Of a stretch of 64,000 nucleotides of DNA, positions 1 through 12,618 are shown in pieces (positions within the stretch are counted from its first letter, which is position 1; every line of letters starts with the position of its first letter). The notes beneath the pieces are model-generated. The model did no database searches. It had not been told where the DNA came from and worked only from the letters and a program-made list of their open reading frames with translations. Both the position numbers and the translations under genes were made by a program. Location: the NCBI GenBank assembly GCA_012931725.1, contig CM022949.1, positions 66,419,679-66,483,678 of the forward strand, in the 5' to 3' direction. The DNA comes from Litsea cubeba. Taxonomy: Eukaryota > Streptophyta > Magnoliopsida > Laurales > Lauraceae.

Positions 1-1305
1 CTGAGACCGTGTTCGGATCGGGGATTGGGCCATTGTTTCTCTTCGATGAGTTCATTAAAGATCTAAAAAAATATATATAAATAAAAATAAAAAATAAAAA
101 AAATTAGATTTCTCATTTGGATTCAAAATTGAGAAACCTTGATCCGTTCCTATCGTTCATCGCGCTTGCAGAAATGTTGAGCCTGTTCGACTAAGGTTTT
201 GGGCCATCGTTTCTCTTCGATGAGTTCATTAAAAAAAATAATAAAATAAAATATAATTAAAAAAAAGACATAGACCACTAAGGTTAAACCAACTGTGTTC
301 TTTGATCATGGTTGATTCAAAGAAAAGCCTTGTCCAGAGTGTGGAGACAGCTTGACTGTTCTAGGCAAGGGTCCTCCAAACGGGTTCATTAAGTAATCCT
401 ACCCTTACCTGGGGGCAATTCTATCAATCAAGATTTCATAAGACCGGGTTAGGAGGCCTATGTGTACTCTCTCGTCTTTTAAATAAATTTTTTTAAAAAA
501 AATAAAATTTTAAAAAAAATAAAAATTTTAAAAAATAAAAAAATTTCAAAAAAAATTTAAAAAAAAAAAATAATAAAAAAAAATAAAAAAAAAGATTTTT
601 TAAAAAAAAAATCTTCAAAATCTTCAAAAAAAAAAACTTCCGTCATTTTGGGTTAGATTGGAGAAATCTTGGTCTTCTCCTTTCTGAGCACTGGCGCTCG
701 CGGAAATCGCTGAGCCCGTGTTCAGATTGGAGTGCCTTTTGCTCTCTTTGATGAACCCGATATTGGCCTTTCAAAAAAAAAAAACTCGTCATTTTTAGAT
801 TCAGATCGAGAAATTATGGTTCATTTCTTTCTGAGCACTGGCGCTCGCGGAAATCGCTGAGCCGGTGTTTAGAATGGAATACCATCGGCTCTCTTTGATG
901 AATTCAATTTGACCTTTCAAAACAGAGAATCTCATCTCATAGATGCGGTCTCAAAACATTTGTGTCTAGCGGTACTAGTACACCCCTTCAGGGTCTACTG
1001 TATTGCGACCGGCACATCTGTAACTCCAACTTTATATTCTTCTTACCTCGAGCAAGCTCTGCTTCTCGATAAGTCGAAGTTCACAATTGCTTCTAGCAGT
1101 CACTGGGATGCCCATTCTGGGCTTACCATACCTGCGATCAGAACAATTGTACCCTCTATGGCGTTTTGCCTTCTTCATGTTGCTTGGGTCATCTTCCCTA
1201 GCAATTTGAAAAGACGAAACCATAGAACTTCCCATTTATGATCATTATATTCTTGTGATTACTAATGGATGTGGTCTTGTTTCAGAAATTTTCGAAAAAC
1301 TAACA
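1..1305 (+). repeat. Repetitive 5' leader of the Tat element
   Basis: This stretch holds at least four partial copies of a roughly 125 bp unit (about 1-60, 110-232, 645-765 and 785-905). Each pairs 'gagaaatcttggt'-like DNA with 'ctctttgatga'. Two copies contain the identical core 'ctggcgctcgcggaaatcgc'. Very A/T-rich spacers lie between them (60-110, 230-270, 480-640). From 909 to 1305 there is open but uncharacteristic sequence; the small ORFs there match nothing I recognise. A splice-acceptor-like 'ttgtttcag' lies at 1276-1284, just before the first gag-side ATG. It could be functional, since some Tat elements splice their leader, but that is inference. Confidence 0.6.
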
Positions 1306-4300
1306 ATGGCAGCTTCACTAACCATTACTTTCGATGAAAACAAGCACCAACTCATGCTTCAACAGAAGCAAACCGCGCGCACTTACAAGCGCCCCATCAG
1401 CTGCCGAAGCTCAACTCCCTCGGCAACTCTCTGAACTCCTGGTCGACCTCGACTCCCCGGACTATCGTCTTTGGGACGCTGGGACCATTCCCACTTCCTG
1501 AGGAACAAACTGCTCCCTCCAAGAAGCAGAAACTCGCCTCTCAACGTGTCACTACCGTGACACCAAAGGCGAGCACCAGAAGGCCTGAAGCCCGTGGCAG
1601 CCCCACGAAGCCTCGACCTGCAAACAACCAGGTCTATCCCAAGACTTGGTCCCCAAGACCTTCACCAAAACAAAGAAGGTCCCAAACATCCACTAAGCCA
1701 GCATTCCTGGCCCCACTCAAGGAGAACCAGTTCTACCCTCTTGCTACATGAAAGAGGAGAGACCCATCTCCAACCTGACTTCCAAGTCATCCCAGCATGA
1801 GCCGGCTTGTTCCTACAAGCCCAAATCAAGTCAATCAAGTCATGCATCACAAGGCCTCTACAAGCACCTGCTAAGGCCTACAAACCTGCAGTTCGACCCT
1901 TCATCTCTACAGGGGCCGAACTCCAAAAATTCAAAGCTTCGCTGCAACAGGCGAAGGACAGGGTTCGCATCCTGTCCTTGCCCAGCCAGCTACAAAGAAG
2001 ACAGGCTGCTGCTGCGCCCGAGGGAGCACATCCTTCATCGTCAAAGCCCAGCCAGAGCTGACCGAAGCTCAAATTGCTCGTCGTATCGACAAAAGAGACT
2101 AGAGAAGCAAAGGACCCAGCCTCCTACACTTCAAGTCTCTCCCAAATGGGTCGAAAAAGAAAGACCCAACCAAGTTGCTGCCGTCCATATGGTTGGAAAA
2201 ACCAGAAGGCGCCAAAAATCAGCAACAAAAATCCATGTCCGACGTCCGATGACCCGCAGCGTCTCAAGGACAAGAAGACATTCAGAAGAATCCCCTGCTC
2301 CTTCAAGGACAGCAGAGAGTGATCCTTCCTCAAGCTCTTCTTCAAAAAGAATGAGCCCCAGCTCAGTCACCAGGACAGTTTCTTCGTTCGAATCACGAAG
2401 GATGAATGTCTTGGCTACAAATTCTGAGCCACCACCCCGCAATCCACCTCCAGAAGATGCGATCACCCGCATCCAGCAGTTGGAACAGGGCCAGCAGAGG
2501 ATTGAAACTCTGATGGAAAACCTTCTCCTCGCCTTCCAAAATCAGGCGAACAATGAACCTCCTCCGAATCATCAAACGACGAGGTAAATAGAGAGAAAAA
2601 TGAGTCACGCGCCCTTACCAAAAAGGACGTAGACAGTATCCTCGCCAAAGCAAAAGAAGAGGATATACTCAAGGAGCATGGGATCAAGCCACCATATCCC
2701 TTATGGATGGACTCGGTCCCGTTCCCCACCAAATTCAAGCATCCTACTCTCCAAACATATACGGGGAAAGGATCAGCCAGACAGCACGTCATCCACTTCA
2801 AGATCCTGACGGGAGCTATCGCGGATCAAGATGCACTCAAGATCCGCCTCTTTGCAAGTACCCTAAAAGGTACGGCCTTCGATTGGTACTCCACTCTGCC
2901 GGAGGACTCAATCCAAAACTGGGCCATGCTAGAGACACGCTTCCTGACTCACTTCAAAGGTGAAGATCTCTATGGCTCAGCTGTGCAGCCTAAAACAGGG
3001 GGAGAATGAATCAACATATGACTTCATTCACAAGTGGAAAGCAATGGCATACAAATGCTCTGATGTATTGCCACAAGCGTCGCTAGTCGACATCTGCCGA
3101 AACAACATGAGAGCCAGAATCCGCTCCATGATCATCGGCAACAAATCAAAAAACCTGGGAGAACTCCTAGAAGCTTCCATGGAAGCTGAAACGGTGATTA
3201 AAGACCTCAACAGTCAGAAATCATCAAGAAAAGAGCCAACCGCCATTGCAACCTCTAAACCAAAGAAAAAAAGAGGTCCTCAATGTGCAGACCAAGTCAG
3301 CTCCTCAGCCACCAAAGAAAGCTGAAAACAAAGTTGCTGGTAAGAGACCTGAACTCTCAGATGCCTCAAGAACGAGTAGAGAAGAAATACCCGTTTGATG
3401 AAGAGTTGATGAAATCTTCGGGGCTCTTGTGGCAAACGGCAAGCTCACCTTGCCTGAACCAAAAAGACCGGGTGATGTTGGCAAAACCAACGATCCTCGG
3501 TACTGTCCATACCACCAGATGATCTCGCATCCTCTCAATCAATGCTTCGTTGTGAGAGAGAAAATAAACGAGATGTGGAAAAACGGAGTCATCACCTTTG
3601 ACAAAAACTATGGGTCTGCCTCCGTCAACATGGTGACATGTGGACAAACATCAAAATCACCGAAGAAGAAGATCACTACTTCCTTCAAGGTGATAAACTC
3701 AATCCAAGCGTCCGAGGAACTGGTTCCTTACCCGACACCAGACGGACAACCGATATGGGTACATCCCGATCTCCTGGAAGATGAAAATTGGGAGGTCGTG
3801 AAAACAAAGCCTACAGCTCAACAGCGAAGGCAGGCTAGGAAACATCTCCTCAAGCTCAAACGGCAAGAGAAGACCCAGCCAAAACTAGAGGTCAAAGAAA
3901 AGGCAGAGGCTTCCTCTACCGCTTCACTAGGTAACAAAACATCCCTTCCAGAGACTTCAAAGGGGGTAAGGAAATTCACTCTCAGTGATTTCATGCCACC
4001 TCAATTCAAAGAAGCCATGCAGGAGGCATCATACTCTTGCAATTCGGTAGTTGGATTCTCCATTGATGGATACGAGTCCAGCGACACCGATGATGGATTC
4101 GAATCCAACTACACAGATGAGTGGGAGGAGTCCCTTGAAACAGGAGAATATCTCTCCGATGAAGAATGGGTTCCTGAGTCTCATCTTATGCCAGTAATCT
4201 GGTATAACCCCCTACAGCCACAAGGATCCTGGTCTGATGATGAAGAAGACCAAGATCTGTACAAGAAAATGCTGCTGACCCAGCACCTCTCATTACTCCA

Positions 4301-4740
4301 GTGGAATCAACCATGTTGAGCCACAAAGAGTTGATGAAGAAGAAGATCCGGCTCCCATGCCTGATCTTGAAGAATATGCAAGGATCTTGCAGCGACTCGC
4401 TCTAGAACAAGAGCAAAACGCGTCAACGAGCCTCCTCGCAATCCAGAGCCTGAAGTCCCTGAAGACCACCAGGTACATCCTCCCTTAACTCCTGAAAATG
4501 GAGAAAATTGCTGGATAGACGATCCTCTTACATCCGAGGATGAGTCTGACTCCGATCAGGCAACGTCTCCCGTCAGAGCTTCCTGTAATGTGATAATTCG
4601 GGATTATAGCTCTTCCGAAGCATCGTCTGATGAGAGCACTTACACTCCGGCGACGCCTAGCAATGTATCTTCTGAGCCACCTCGTCTCACGTGACTTTCA
4701 CTGAGATGACACCCTCCTCTCAGGTTTCTTCTCTGAGACT
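1306..4740 (+). pseudogene. gag / ORF1 of the Tat element, frameshifted
   Basis: Gag is the structural protein that packages element RNA into virus-like particles in the cytoplasm. The first plausible start is the ATG at 1306 (MAASLTITF), about 20 nt after an acceptor-like site; its frame closes near 1433. Coding then continues in other frames. The conserved gag core (Retrotrans_gag type) runs from about 2620 to 3230 with motifs such as FASTLKGTAFDWYSTLP and FIHKWKAMAYKCSD, and changes frame near 2960-3000. A CX2HX4HX4C finger (CPYHQMISHPLNQC) at about 3506-3547 is the zinc-binding motif usual for Tat gags. Downstream, to about 4740, is an acidic Ser/Glu/Asp-rich tail with stops. At least four frame changes make it a pseudogene. 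Confidence 0.75.
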
Positions 4741-5293
4741 GTGACTTCAAAGTTCACACCCTTCCTGACTGAAGAATTCCCAGCCATTGATGCTTGGGAT
4801 GATGAATTAGTCAACGAAGAAGAAAGGTTGCTGGATGCTGTTCAGGACTTGTTCCCGGAAAATGCTCCGTGCAACACATCACTGAGGATGGCAACTCTGC
4901 TGCTGATTCATCCTCAGCAAATGAAAAACGACAGCCTCTTGATCCTGAAGACAATCTTCCAAACGAAGACCCTTCTCAAGAAGCTCTCGAAGTTGGTAGA
5001 GGCACCCGCTCTGGCCGGGACTACCACAAAAATTACAACCAATCTTCCTTTACATATGTAAATCCTTCGGGAAAAGATGTTGTAAGCGCCCCTAGTGGCA
5101 ACAATGATGAACATGCAGGCCCTAAGGAGGCTTTCAAGTATGACTTGATTGAACACTTCAAGCACATACCTGCACGTCTGCACATCCTAGATTTGTTGCG
5201 AATGTCTCCGCACACTCGTGATAATCTCATTTCGGAATTACAAAAGCTGAATGAGGATGTCGACAAATTGCCCCGCAAGTCCTCCAAATTGAA
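4741..5293 (+). pseudogene. Linker between gag and protease
   Basis: Overlapping open frames cover this stretch (4741-5061 and 4869-5579). They read as acidic, polar sequence, then a conserved-looking helical segment (HIPARLHILDLLRMSPHTRD, about 5164-5223) that commonly precedes the protease in Tat polyproteins. No catalytic motif is present. The frame changes at about 4870-5050 and again before the protease. Confidence 0.5.
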
Positions 5294-5806
5294 ATGGATT
5301 ACCGGGTCAAAAACTCAGAAGCCTCCTCAAAGGGAGAAAAGAAGAAAACTGAGGGATCATGCATTGAATGCCTCTCGGTTAAAAAAGCAGCCAGTGCAAC
5401 CATCGCCTTCACAAAGGACGACCTCCTACTTGGCGAAACCAGGCATAACCGACCCCTGTACTTCACAGGGTATATCAAGGAAATGCCTATGCACAGAGTT
5501 CAGATCGACCCAGGTTCTGCACTCAACCTCATCTCCACATCGGCTCTTGAAGAGTTGGGCATCCCACCCAGCAAGCTGAGCCACACATCTGTATCTATCT
5601 TTGGATACGATGGGAGTACTCAAAGGCCTATCGGCAAAATCAGGTTCAAGTTGCAGATCGGTGATCTTATCTCTGAGGTCACAGTGTATGCAATAAAACC
5701 CCTTCATGCTACAACATCCTTCTCGGACGCCCTTGGATCCACGAGAATGGTGTTGTCCCTTCAACTCTACATCAATGCATCAAGTTTGTTGGCGACGACG
5801 GCATGA
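5294..5806 (+). pseudogene. Aspartic protease domain of the Tat element
   Basis: This retropepsin-like protease would cleave the polyprotein and acts as a dimer. The catalytic loop is DPGSALNLIS, with the Asp codon at 5507-5509; D-P-G-S is the usual Tat form of the D-T/S-G triad. A flap-like stretch (SIFGYDGSTQRPIGK) follows at about 5597-5641, and an ILG-helix counterpart appears degraded near 5725-5755. The 170-residue open frame is bounded by frameshifts on both sides. The protease core itself appears complete. Confidence 0.8.
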
Positions 5807-5818
5807 TACATCGAGTCT

Positions 5819-6949
5819 TTGCGGACAGAAAACCCTTCAAAGGTAAAGAAGTCCACTTCGCAGACTCACAGATGTATGAAGGTGAAAAGAAGAAGAGGAG
5901 AAGCAACAGCATCCTTTGCCGAAAATCTCCAGAAAGATAAAGGCAAAGCTCCTCAACAATCACCGGAAGAAAACAAACCATCCGGTAAATCTGAAGAGAG
6001 CATTCAAACTCCCTTCATCATCTCCCTCAAATCTTCAAAGCCTTTGGTCATCACAACTAAAGTGAAGAAGGCAAAACAAAAGCCTGGGGGCAAATTTGTT
6101 GTCTCTTTCGTGTCTATCATGCAAGACACGGACTCGGATTCAGAGCCAGAAGACGACACATCGTCAAGCCAAGCTGACACTCAGCAAGTTCAGCCTGCTC
6201 TCACTCCAATGGAGATAACTTCTGACATAGAAGATCCTACGTCAGCTTCCTTCGTTGTTCCAGCAACTTCAGCAAAGGAAAAGCCGATCTTCTTCCATAG
6301 ATCGGATGCTTCTTCATCAAACTCCATGCTTGAACCTTTCCAAAATAAAGGTATGCCTCAACTATCCTTATACAGTTCTGTGGCACAAGCTATTATGAAG
6401 AAAATGGGCTATGACGCTCAAAACCCAGTCGGTTTGGGAGAAGGACGCGGTATTCTCACGCCATTGGGGCCCGTCTTGACCAAAAGCCAGCTGGAAGATT
6501 GGAGACTCTACGGCTATGTAGAAAAGTCTTCACACGGGTTAGGGTATGATCCTGACACTCCCTTGAGACAGTTGACACAAAGGCTTAAAAGTCAATATAC
6601 TGACCAAGCCTCAATTCTCAAGTCCATGAAGACATCGATCTCCCTGGATATCTCTTTGATGAGTCACCTGACAAAGATCCAGGAAGCTCATCCAATTGGC
6701 ACGATTTCTCCGAAAATGAAGAGGAGTTGTCCGATGGCACAGACGTGTGGACTTCTGACCCAGAAGAACCCTCATCTCCAAAAGAAGTAGCCTACTTCGA
6801 CCGGTTTCAACAGGCGATTGGGATCATCTCATAGCAAGCCTTGGGAAAATTACCGATCAAGAAGACCCGTGGAAAGGAACAAAACCTTGGTCTGGAAATG
6901 CCTTTGAAACCCAGAAGGTTTCGTTGAGCTGGAAGCCTCCGAAAATATT
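5819..6949 (+). pseudogene. Protease-RT spacer with a G-patch motif
   Basis: A 323-residue open frame (5819-6790) is Ser/Glu/Lys-rich for two thirds of its length. It then has the segment SVAQAIMKKMGYDAQNPVGL (from about 6376) followed by GEGRGILTPLG. This fits a G-patch, a glycine-rich motif that binds RNA or activates DEAH helicases. G-patch motifs are known in this position in some retroelements and in betaretroviruses. A second glycine motif (HGLGYDP) follows at about 6532. From 6790 to 6949 the frame is disrupted. The G-patch call rests on the conserved spacing of glycines and hydrophobics seen by eye. Confidence 0.6.
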
Positions 6950-7800
6950 GTGGAGGAACCACCTTCGAACCTTCCAACAGAAGATCCTGTTCAAAAGATA
7001 GACTTGGGAACACCAGATAACCCACGTCCTGTATTCATAAGCAAGAATATAAAGGATGATGAGTTACCCGAGTATATCGCCTTTCTTCGTGAGTTCGTTG
7101 ATTGCTTTGCATGGTCTTACGCTGAAATGCCAGGCTTAGACCCCAAAATAGCAGTTCACAAACTCAATCTTCAAGAAGACATCAAGCCTGTCAAGCAAGG
7201 CCAAAGAAGATTCCGTCCAGATGTGATGGATAAAATTGAACAAGAAGTTCAAAAACTCAAAAGCGTCGGCTTCATCCGTGAGGAACAACATCCTGAATGG
7301 TTGGCCAACATTGTCCCCGTGACAAAGAAAACGGGCAGATCAGGGTCTGTATTGACTATAGAGACCTGAATGGCGCATGCCCAAAGATGAATTTCCGCTC
7401 CCCATACCAGAGGTAATGATTGATAATACCTGTGGATTCGAGCGAATGACATTCATGGATGGTTTCTCTGGCTACAATCAGATAAAGATGCATCCTGAGG
7501 ATGAAAAACATACATCCTTTCGAACCCCATTTGGCGTGTATTGCTACACTGTCATGCCATTTGGTCTGAAAAATGCTGGTGCCACATATCAGAGGGCTAT
7601 GATGAAAATATTCCAAGATATGCAGCACAAGACGGTTGAATGTTACGTTGATGACCTCGCCGTCAAAAGAAAAAAAAAAAGATCATCTCGAAAACCTTCG
7701 AGAAGTTTTCCTCCGGCTTCGCAAACACAAACTGCGAATGAATCCTTTGAAATGCTTCTTCGGCGTCTCGTCGGGTAAGTTCCTCGGAATTCTTAGTTCG
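6950..7800 (+). pseudogene. Reverse transcriptase of the Tat element
   Basis: Gypsy-type RT copies element RNA into cDNA. Seen in order: the incoming segment with VKQGQRRFRPDVMDKIEQEV (about 7189-7248), GFIREEQHPEWLANIVPV (7268-7321), the LDL/Y counterpart FMDGFSGYNQIKMHPED (7451-7501), MPFGLKNAGATYQRAM (7554-7601) and the catalytic CYVDDLAVK with YVDD codons at 7644-7655. A frame change at about 7340-7377 falls between the 'VTKKTG' and 'CPKDEFPLP' motifs. An A-rich tract (about 7669-7680) follows the YVDD and shifts the frame again. The domain is otherwise complete. Confidence 0.88.
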
Positions 7801-8530
7801 GAAAGCTGATAGAGCTTGACCCATAAAAGTCAAAGCCATTCTAGAATGCCCTCTCCAAGAAACCGTGAGAGACTCAAAGGGCTTCAAGGGAGATTGGCCT
7901 ACATCAGACGGTTCATCTCCAATCTTTCGGGGAAATGCCGTCCATTCTCCCGATTGATGAAAAAAGGTGTAAAACTTTGTCTGGGATGCTGACTGTGAGC
8001 TGCTTTCAAGACATCAAGTCATACCTGACAAAACCCCCAGTGTTAGCTGCTCCTACACTGGAAAACCATTTATCTTGTACACAAGTGCCCTTGATCACTC
8101 TTTGGGAGCTCTGCTTGCGCGCAAAGAAAAGAAATGATCAAAGAAAAGAAGCTGCTCTTCTATTACCTTAGCCGCATGCTAGTAGGTGCAGAGCATCGCT
8201 ACCTCCAGTCGAAAAAGAATGCATTGCATGTGCTGTTCGCCGTACAAAAGCTGCGTCAACTACTTGCTTTCCAACACAGTAGTACCTGGTCTCGAGGGGT
8301 CAACCTTTTGAAGGTCCTTGTCCCAACGGCAGTTTCTCGTCAATGCTCGACTGGCAAAAATGGTCCAATCCTTCTGTCACAATTTGATATTAAGTATGTC
8401 CACAAAAAGCAATCGAAAGGGCAAGCTCTAGCAGACGTCCCTCGCAGAGCATCCATATGCCTAAATATTCTCCGCTTAGAGAGTGATCTCCCAGAAGAAC
8501 CAGTCTACAATGTGGAGACTTTCTCACAAA
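7801..8530 (+). pseudogene. RT connection and Ty3-type RNase H of the Tat element
   Basis: Decayed sequence joins the RT thumb (about 7830-8040: GLQGRLAYIRRFISNLSG-like in changing frames) to the first RNase H. In the RNase H, YYLSRMLVGAEHRYLQSKKN (about 8161-8220) matches the block usual in gypsy elements ('sr.l..ae.rY...Ek..la'), where the Glu is catalytic; here the K-K-N reading shows substitution. Two frame changes and several missing acidic residues make activity very unlikely. Confidence 0.7.
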
Positions 8531-8960
8531 GATGCCTCCTGGGACATGTACTTTGACGGTGCAAGTTCCAGGACCAATGAAAAAAGACAGCTGATCTCTC
8601 GGGAGTTGGCATCCTCTTTGTAGCCCCGACAAATTACATGATTCCACACGCTTTCTCAGCTACTGGAACCATGCACAAACAATGCAGCTGAATATCAAGC
8701 TCTGATCTTAGGATTGGAACTCGCCATCGAATCCGGTATCACCATGCTGGAAGTCTTTGGAGACTCTCAACTGATCGTCAACCAGATGAATCAGAAATTT
8801 GAAGTCAGGAAGCCAGATTTGTTGCCCTACTACAACAAGGCACAATCACTTCTGTAAAAGTTTGACATCTGTCACATCACCCACATTCGTAGAGGTGAAA
8901 ACATACGTGCAGATGCCCTAGCCGGACTTGCCGCATCCATGGCATCCAGGAAGGGGAAAA
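8531..8960 (+). pseudogene. Second, archaeal-type RNase H (aRNH) of the Tat element
   Basis: A second RNase H fold follows the first. It carries all four acidic blocks: WDMYFDGAS (8540-8566, first Asp), AEYQALILGLELAIESG (about 8685-8735, Glu), GDSQLIVNQ (about 8759-8785, Asp) and RADALAGLA (about 8909-8935, final Asp). A dual RNase H with an archaeal-like second domain is characteristic of the Tat lineage and some other plant elements. The frame changes after the first block, and an in-frame TAA falls just before KFDICHITHI (about 8855-8885), so the copy is inactive. Confidence 0.75.
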
Positions 8961-9026
8961 CATGCAAATCACAGTGTGCGAAAGAAGAATCCTTCCTCCT
9001 CTTAACACACACCAAGCAGTTGCTGA

Positions 9027-10428
9027 ATGCCACCAAGTGGTCGGAAGTCGGATTTCAATCCTTCAAACTTCAATCGGCGACTGAGGGATCCGTTCATTGA
9101 TTACATTATGTTCGGAATCCTACCTGAAGATCCAAAAGAACGGGTAAGCATCCAAAGGCAAACCCCAAGCTTTCATTTGGATATTCCTTCAAAAATCCTT
9201 TACAGAAATCCTTCAACGGAGTACTTCTACGCTGCTTGTCACAACAAGAGGCTGAAGAAACACTCAAAGAAGTTCATGCTAGGTCTTTGCGGAGCTCATC
9301 AGGCTGGACCTAAGCTCTATGATCAGATAAAAAGGTTAGGATATTACTGGCCTACCATGGTAGCTGACGCAATGCAATTTGCTAAGCGCTGCCAACATGC
9401 CAAGTTCATGGAGATTACATTCACATGCCTCCAGAATGGCTGCATCCTACAGCGATCTCATGGCCTTTCGAAGCCTGGGGTATGGACATCATAGGTCCTA
9501 TTTCTCCCCCTTCGAGCAAAGGTCATCGCTTCATCTTCGCCGCTACGATTATTCTCCAAGTGGTCAGAAGCATTTGCGTTTAACGAACTGAAGACCTCAT
9601 CAGTCCTTCAGTTCCTACAGCACCAACATCATTTGTCGTTTCGGCATACCCAAAAGATTCGTCCATGATAACGGACCACATTCCGGGATCATCGATTCTA
9701 CAGGTTCTGCGACAAATACAAAATCCAAAGCTGTCCTTCGACTCCATACAATCCGGCAGCAAACGGGTTAGCAGAAGCTTTCAACAAGACACTCTGCAAA
9801 ATCCTCAAAAAAATGGTCTCTAGTCACAAAAGAGACTGGAGCGACAAAATGATCTGAAGCTTTGTGGGCCTATCGAACCACCGTTCGAGGACCAACCCAT
9901 AGCACACCATTCTCCTTGGTCTATGGGATGCGAAGCTGTCGTACCCTTGGAAGTACAAAATTCCTTCCTTGAGGGTATCCTTGCAAAATGACATGACTCA
10001 AGAAAGGCAATGTCAAATTGCGACTCCATGAGCTGGACAATCTCGATGAGAGACGGCTCGAAGCTCAACAAAGCATTGAACTTTACCAAGCACGCATGGC
10101 AGGATCTTTCGATAAAAGGTCAGGCAACGCAGCCTACAAAAAGAGTGACTTGGTTCTTGTGGTAAAAAGACCAATGGTCTTCGCTCACAAGTCCAAAGGC
10201 AAATTTGAGCCAAAATGGGAGGGACCCTACGTCATCGACAAGGTTTTCTCCAACGGCGCATACGCACTCCTAAACATGGAAGGTGACAGATGTATGCTGC
10301 CCATCAACGGCAAGTTCTTAAAAGCGGTACTACCCTTGAAGACTTACCCAACTGGGGTAAGAGCAATGCCGGTACGGCCAAAACCTGGTTTCCAGGTACA
10401 ACGCTCGCTAAACCCACCCTTTTTTTAG
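9027..10428 (+). pseudogene. Integrase of the Tat element, frameshifted
   Basis: Integrase inserts the cDNA into the genome. The N-terminal zinc-binding region covers about 9200-9410 (HNKRLKKHSKKF, LGYYWPTMVADA, FAKRCQHAK) with imperfect His/Cys residues. The catalytic core has GMDIIGPI (about 9479-9502, first Asp), RFVHDNGPH (Asp codon 9667-9669) and NGLAEAFNKTL (Glu codon 9774-9776). The second Asp and Glu are about 35 residues apart, as expected, with a one-base shift between them. The C-terminal domain (10018-10428) is open and ends in a typical KWEGPYVIDKVFSNGAYAL block. Several frame changes lie between 9494 and 10018. Confidence 0.82.
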
Positions 10429-11110
10429 AATTTTCATATCAAATGTTGAAATTTCTAGAAATTTTAAAAGCAATGCTTACTTTCATCGTTTTCATTGTTC
10501 AAAAAAAAATATAAATATCCAAGTTTAGGAACCTTCCCGAACTTGACCAAAATTTTCAACCCTTGAACCCAAAATTCATGGTTTGAAACAAAATCCGGAT
10601 TCAGGGATTTCCACCCTAGTCCACCCTGCCTTTTACCGCCAAAATGGTTTAGGTCAAAACTTATGACCCTCGTGTCTTTAAACAAAAAAAAAAAAATTGT
10701 TTTTCAAAAAACCGCGAGGAAGCGACGCTTAGTCGATACTCGCAACAAATCGGAAGCATACGAACCACGGTCACACTTCCAAAATCGCAAGGAAGCGACA
10801 TTTCGTCGGTACTTGCAAAATCCAAAACTGTGGAGATGCAACATTTCAGTTGATATCCACAACCCAAATTTCAAAGGTTCGAAAAAACCACAAATTTCAA
10901 AAATCATGGGGAAACGACATCAAGTCAGTACCCGCAAAACCAAAATTTTTGAAAAGCAAGGATGCGACATTCCATCGATACTTGCACCCAGATCCGCGAG
11001 GATGCGACATTCCATCGATACTCGCAACCGAATGAGCAAGGATGCGACATTCCATCGATACTTGCAAGAACATTCAGCAGGGAGGCGACTTTTAGTCGAT
11101 ACTTGCATTT
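10429..11110 (+). repeat. 3' noncoding spacer with degenerate tandem repeats (unit 1)
   Basis: After the integrase stop the DNA is noncoding. From about 10714 to 11110 it holds some eight degenerate copies of a core like 'gcgacattccatcgatactt'. The last four are spaced 42-50 bp apart and nearly identical; the earlier ones are spaced about 70 bp. ORFs reading through this stretch (for example 10663-11154) are a by-product of the repeat and show no domain. Confidence 0.75.
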
Positions 11111-11114
11111 TTGA

Positions 11115-11405
11115 AAACCAAACCGGCTATAAATGCCATCAAAACAGGCTATAAATGCCACAAATCGGCTATCAATGCCACCAAAACAAAACCGGCTATC
11201 AATGCCACAAACAAAAAAACTTGGATTTCAAAAGAAAAACCGGCTATCAGTGCCACCAAAACAAACAGGCTATCAATGCCACCAAAAAATTGGCTATAGA
11301 TGCCACAAAACAAACCGGATATCAATGCCACCAAAACTGGCTATAGATGCCACAAAAAAAAATTGGCTTCCATGCCACAAACAAAAACCTGGCTTTCATG
11401 CCGAA
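11115..11405 (+). repeat. Tandem repeat with core ggctatcaatgccac (unit 2)
   Basis: About ten to twelve copies of a 20-30 bp unit, core 'ggctat(a/c)a(a/g)tgccac' followed by an A-rich spacer. The same core recurs in five copies near the end of the 3' LTR (19733-19812). From 11406 to about 11600 there is A-rich sequence with no recognisable feature. Confidence 0.8.
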
Positions 11406-12618
11406 ACAATCATTTGACAAGAGATTTTCACAAAATGACAACCTTTTGATCAAATCCCATTTAGCAATTACTTTTATCACAAAAAGATTCAAGTGAGCGT
11501 AGGGATAAATAAATAAAAAAAAAAAGAGTACCAAAAATACATGTGGTACAAAAAAAGAAAGAAGGATGGTTTCTGTAAAAAAAATAATAATACAGGAGCT
11601 CAATCAAAAATGGTCTCCAGCCAAGAGCTCAGCTCCTTAAGCAAGCTTTTGGCCTCATCCGTCAAGGATTCTAAGGCACGCTTCTTCAGGAACCTTGCCA
11701 TGAGATGCTGGGGTGGGCTGGAACCCTTCTTTCGCACTGGGGAAGCTTCCCCCGAGCGGTTTTCCATTGTTTGTTTCTCATCAGACTTCCTTTTGAGAAC
11801 TCGATTGGCATCCGCAACTCGGTGAATCAGAGCAGTCTCCCTTTCACGAGCCTTCTGTTATTTCAGTCCAACTTGGCAGCGAACTTGTGCCTGCAATTGC
11901 TCCAGACGTTTCCTGGCCTCATCGACCTCCCTATCAAGGATGTTAAGGTCATGTGTCAGCCCTAAATGATGGTTAGCTCTTCTAAGTTCTTCTCTCGGGA
12001 CTGCCTGCTTCCTGCTTTCTGTAGCCTCATCCAGGTTAGATTGAGCCTTATCCGCAGGTCCAAGAACATCTCCTGAAGAAACTGTCGTCAGGAAAAACCC
12101 CTGGTCTCAAAACCACTTGTCACCCAGCTCAATGATCCTATTAACGATCGCCCTGGCACCTCTGTGACATCCAGACCAGCTCTTCGGCATCACTGAGAAT
12201 CTCCTGCACATGCTGGATCATGCCAAATCCGGCTTTCAAGTGCCCAGAAAGAGAGTCTCAATCCAAGAGCTCAGAACTCGCACCACCACCTTCTTCGCAA
12301 AAAGAAGAGATGGCCCAGCTGAAGATTCGCCCAACTCCGTTGGTCGGCTGCTCATGTCATCATCTGTTGGAAGAGTAACAAAAGAACTCTTTCCAGCTGA
12401 AGCTGCTCCTGCTCGGGAAGGAATCTCAGCGCGAGGAATCTCTTCAACATTGTCAGAGCTGGTCCCAAGAGTCTCTACCTCTGGATCAACCTCTGGCATC
12501 CCTTGCTCTGGAAGCGACGGATCCTCCTCTGTCACTTCAAAACCTGCCAAAGAAACACAAAAAGGTATGAATATAATCCTGTTTGAAAATCATTATCAGG
12601 GATATTACTACAAAATAC

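Noticed and set aside
909..1241. 110-codon ORF in the Tat leader
   Set aside because: No domain, no homology pattern, and overlapped by an equally long frame on the other strand; probably chance in the leader.
11115..11405. CRISPR-like array
   Set aside because: Units are degenerate, spacers are short A-rich DNA and the context is a plant retroelement.
10663..11417. ORFs of 60-163 codons through the tandem repeats, both strands
   Set aside because: They repeat the unit's translation (for example the Cys-His phrases) and have no domain; repeat artefact.
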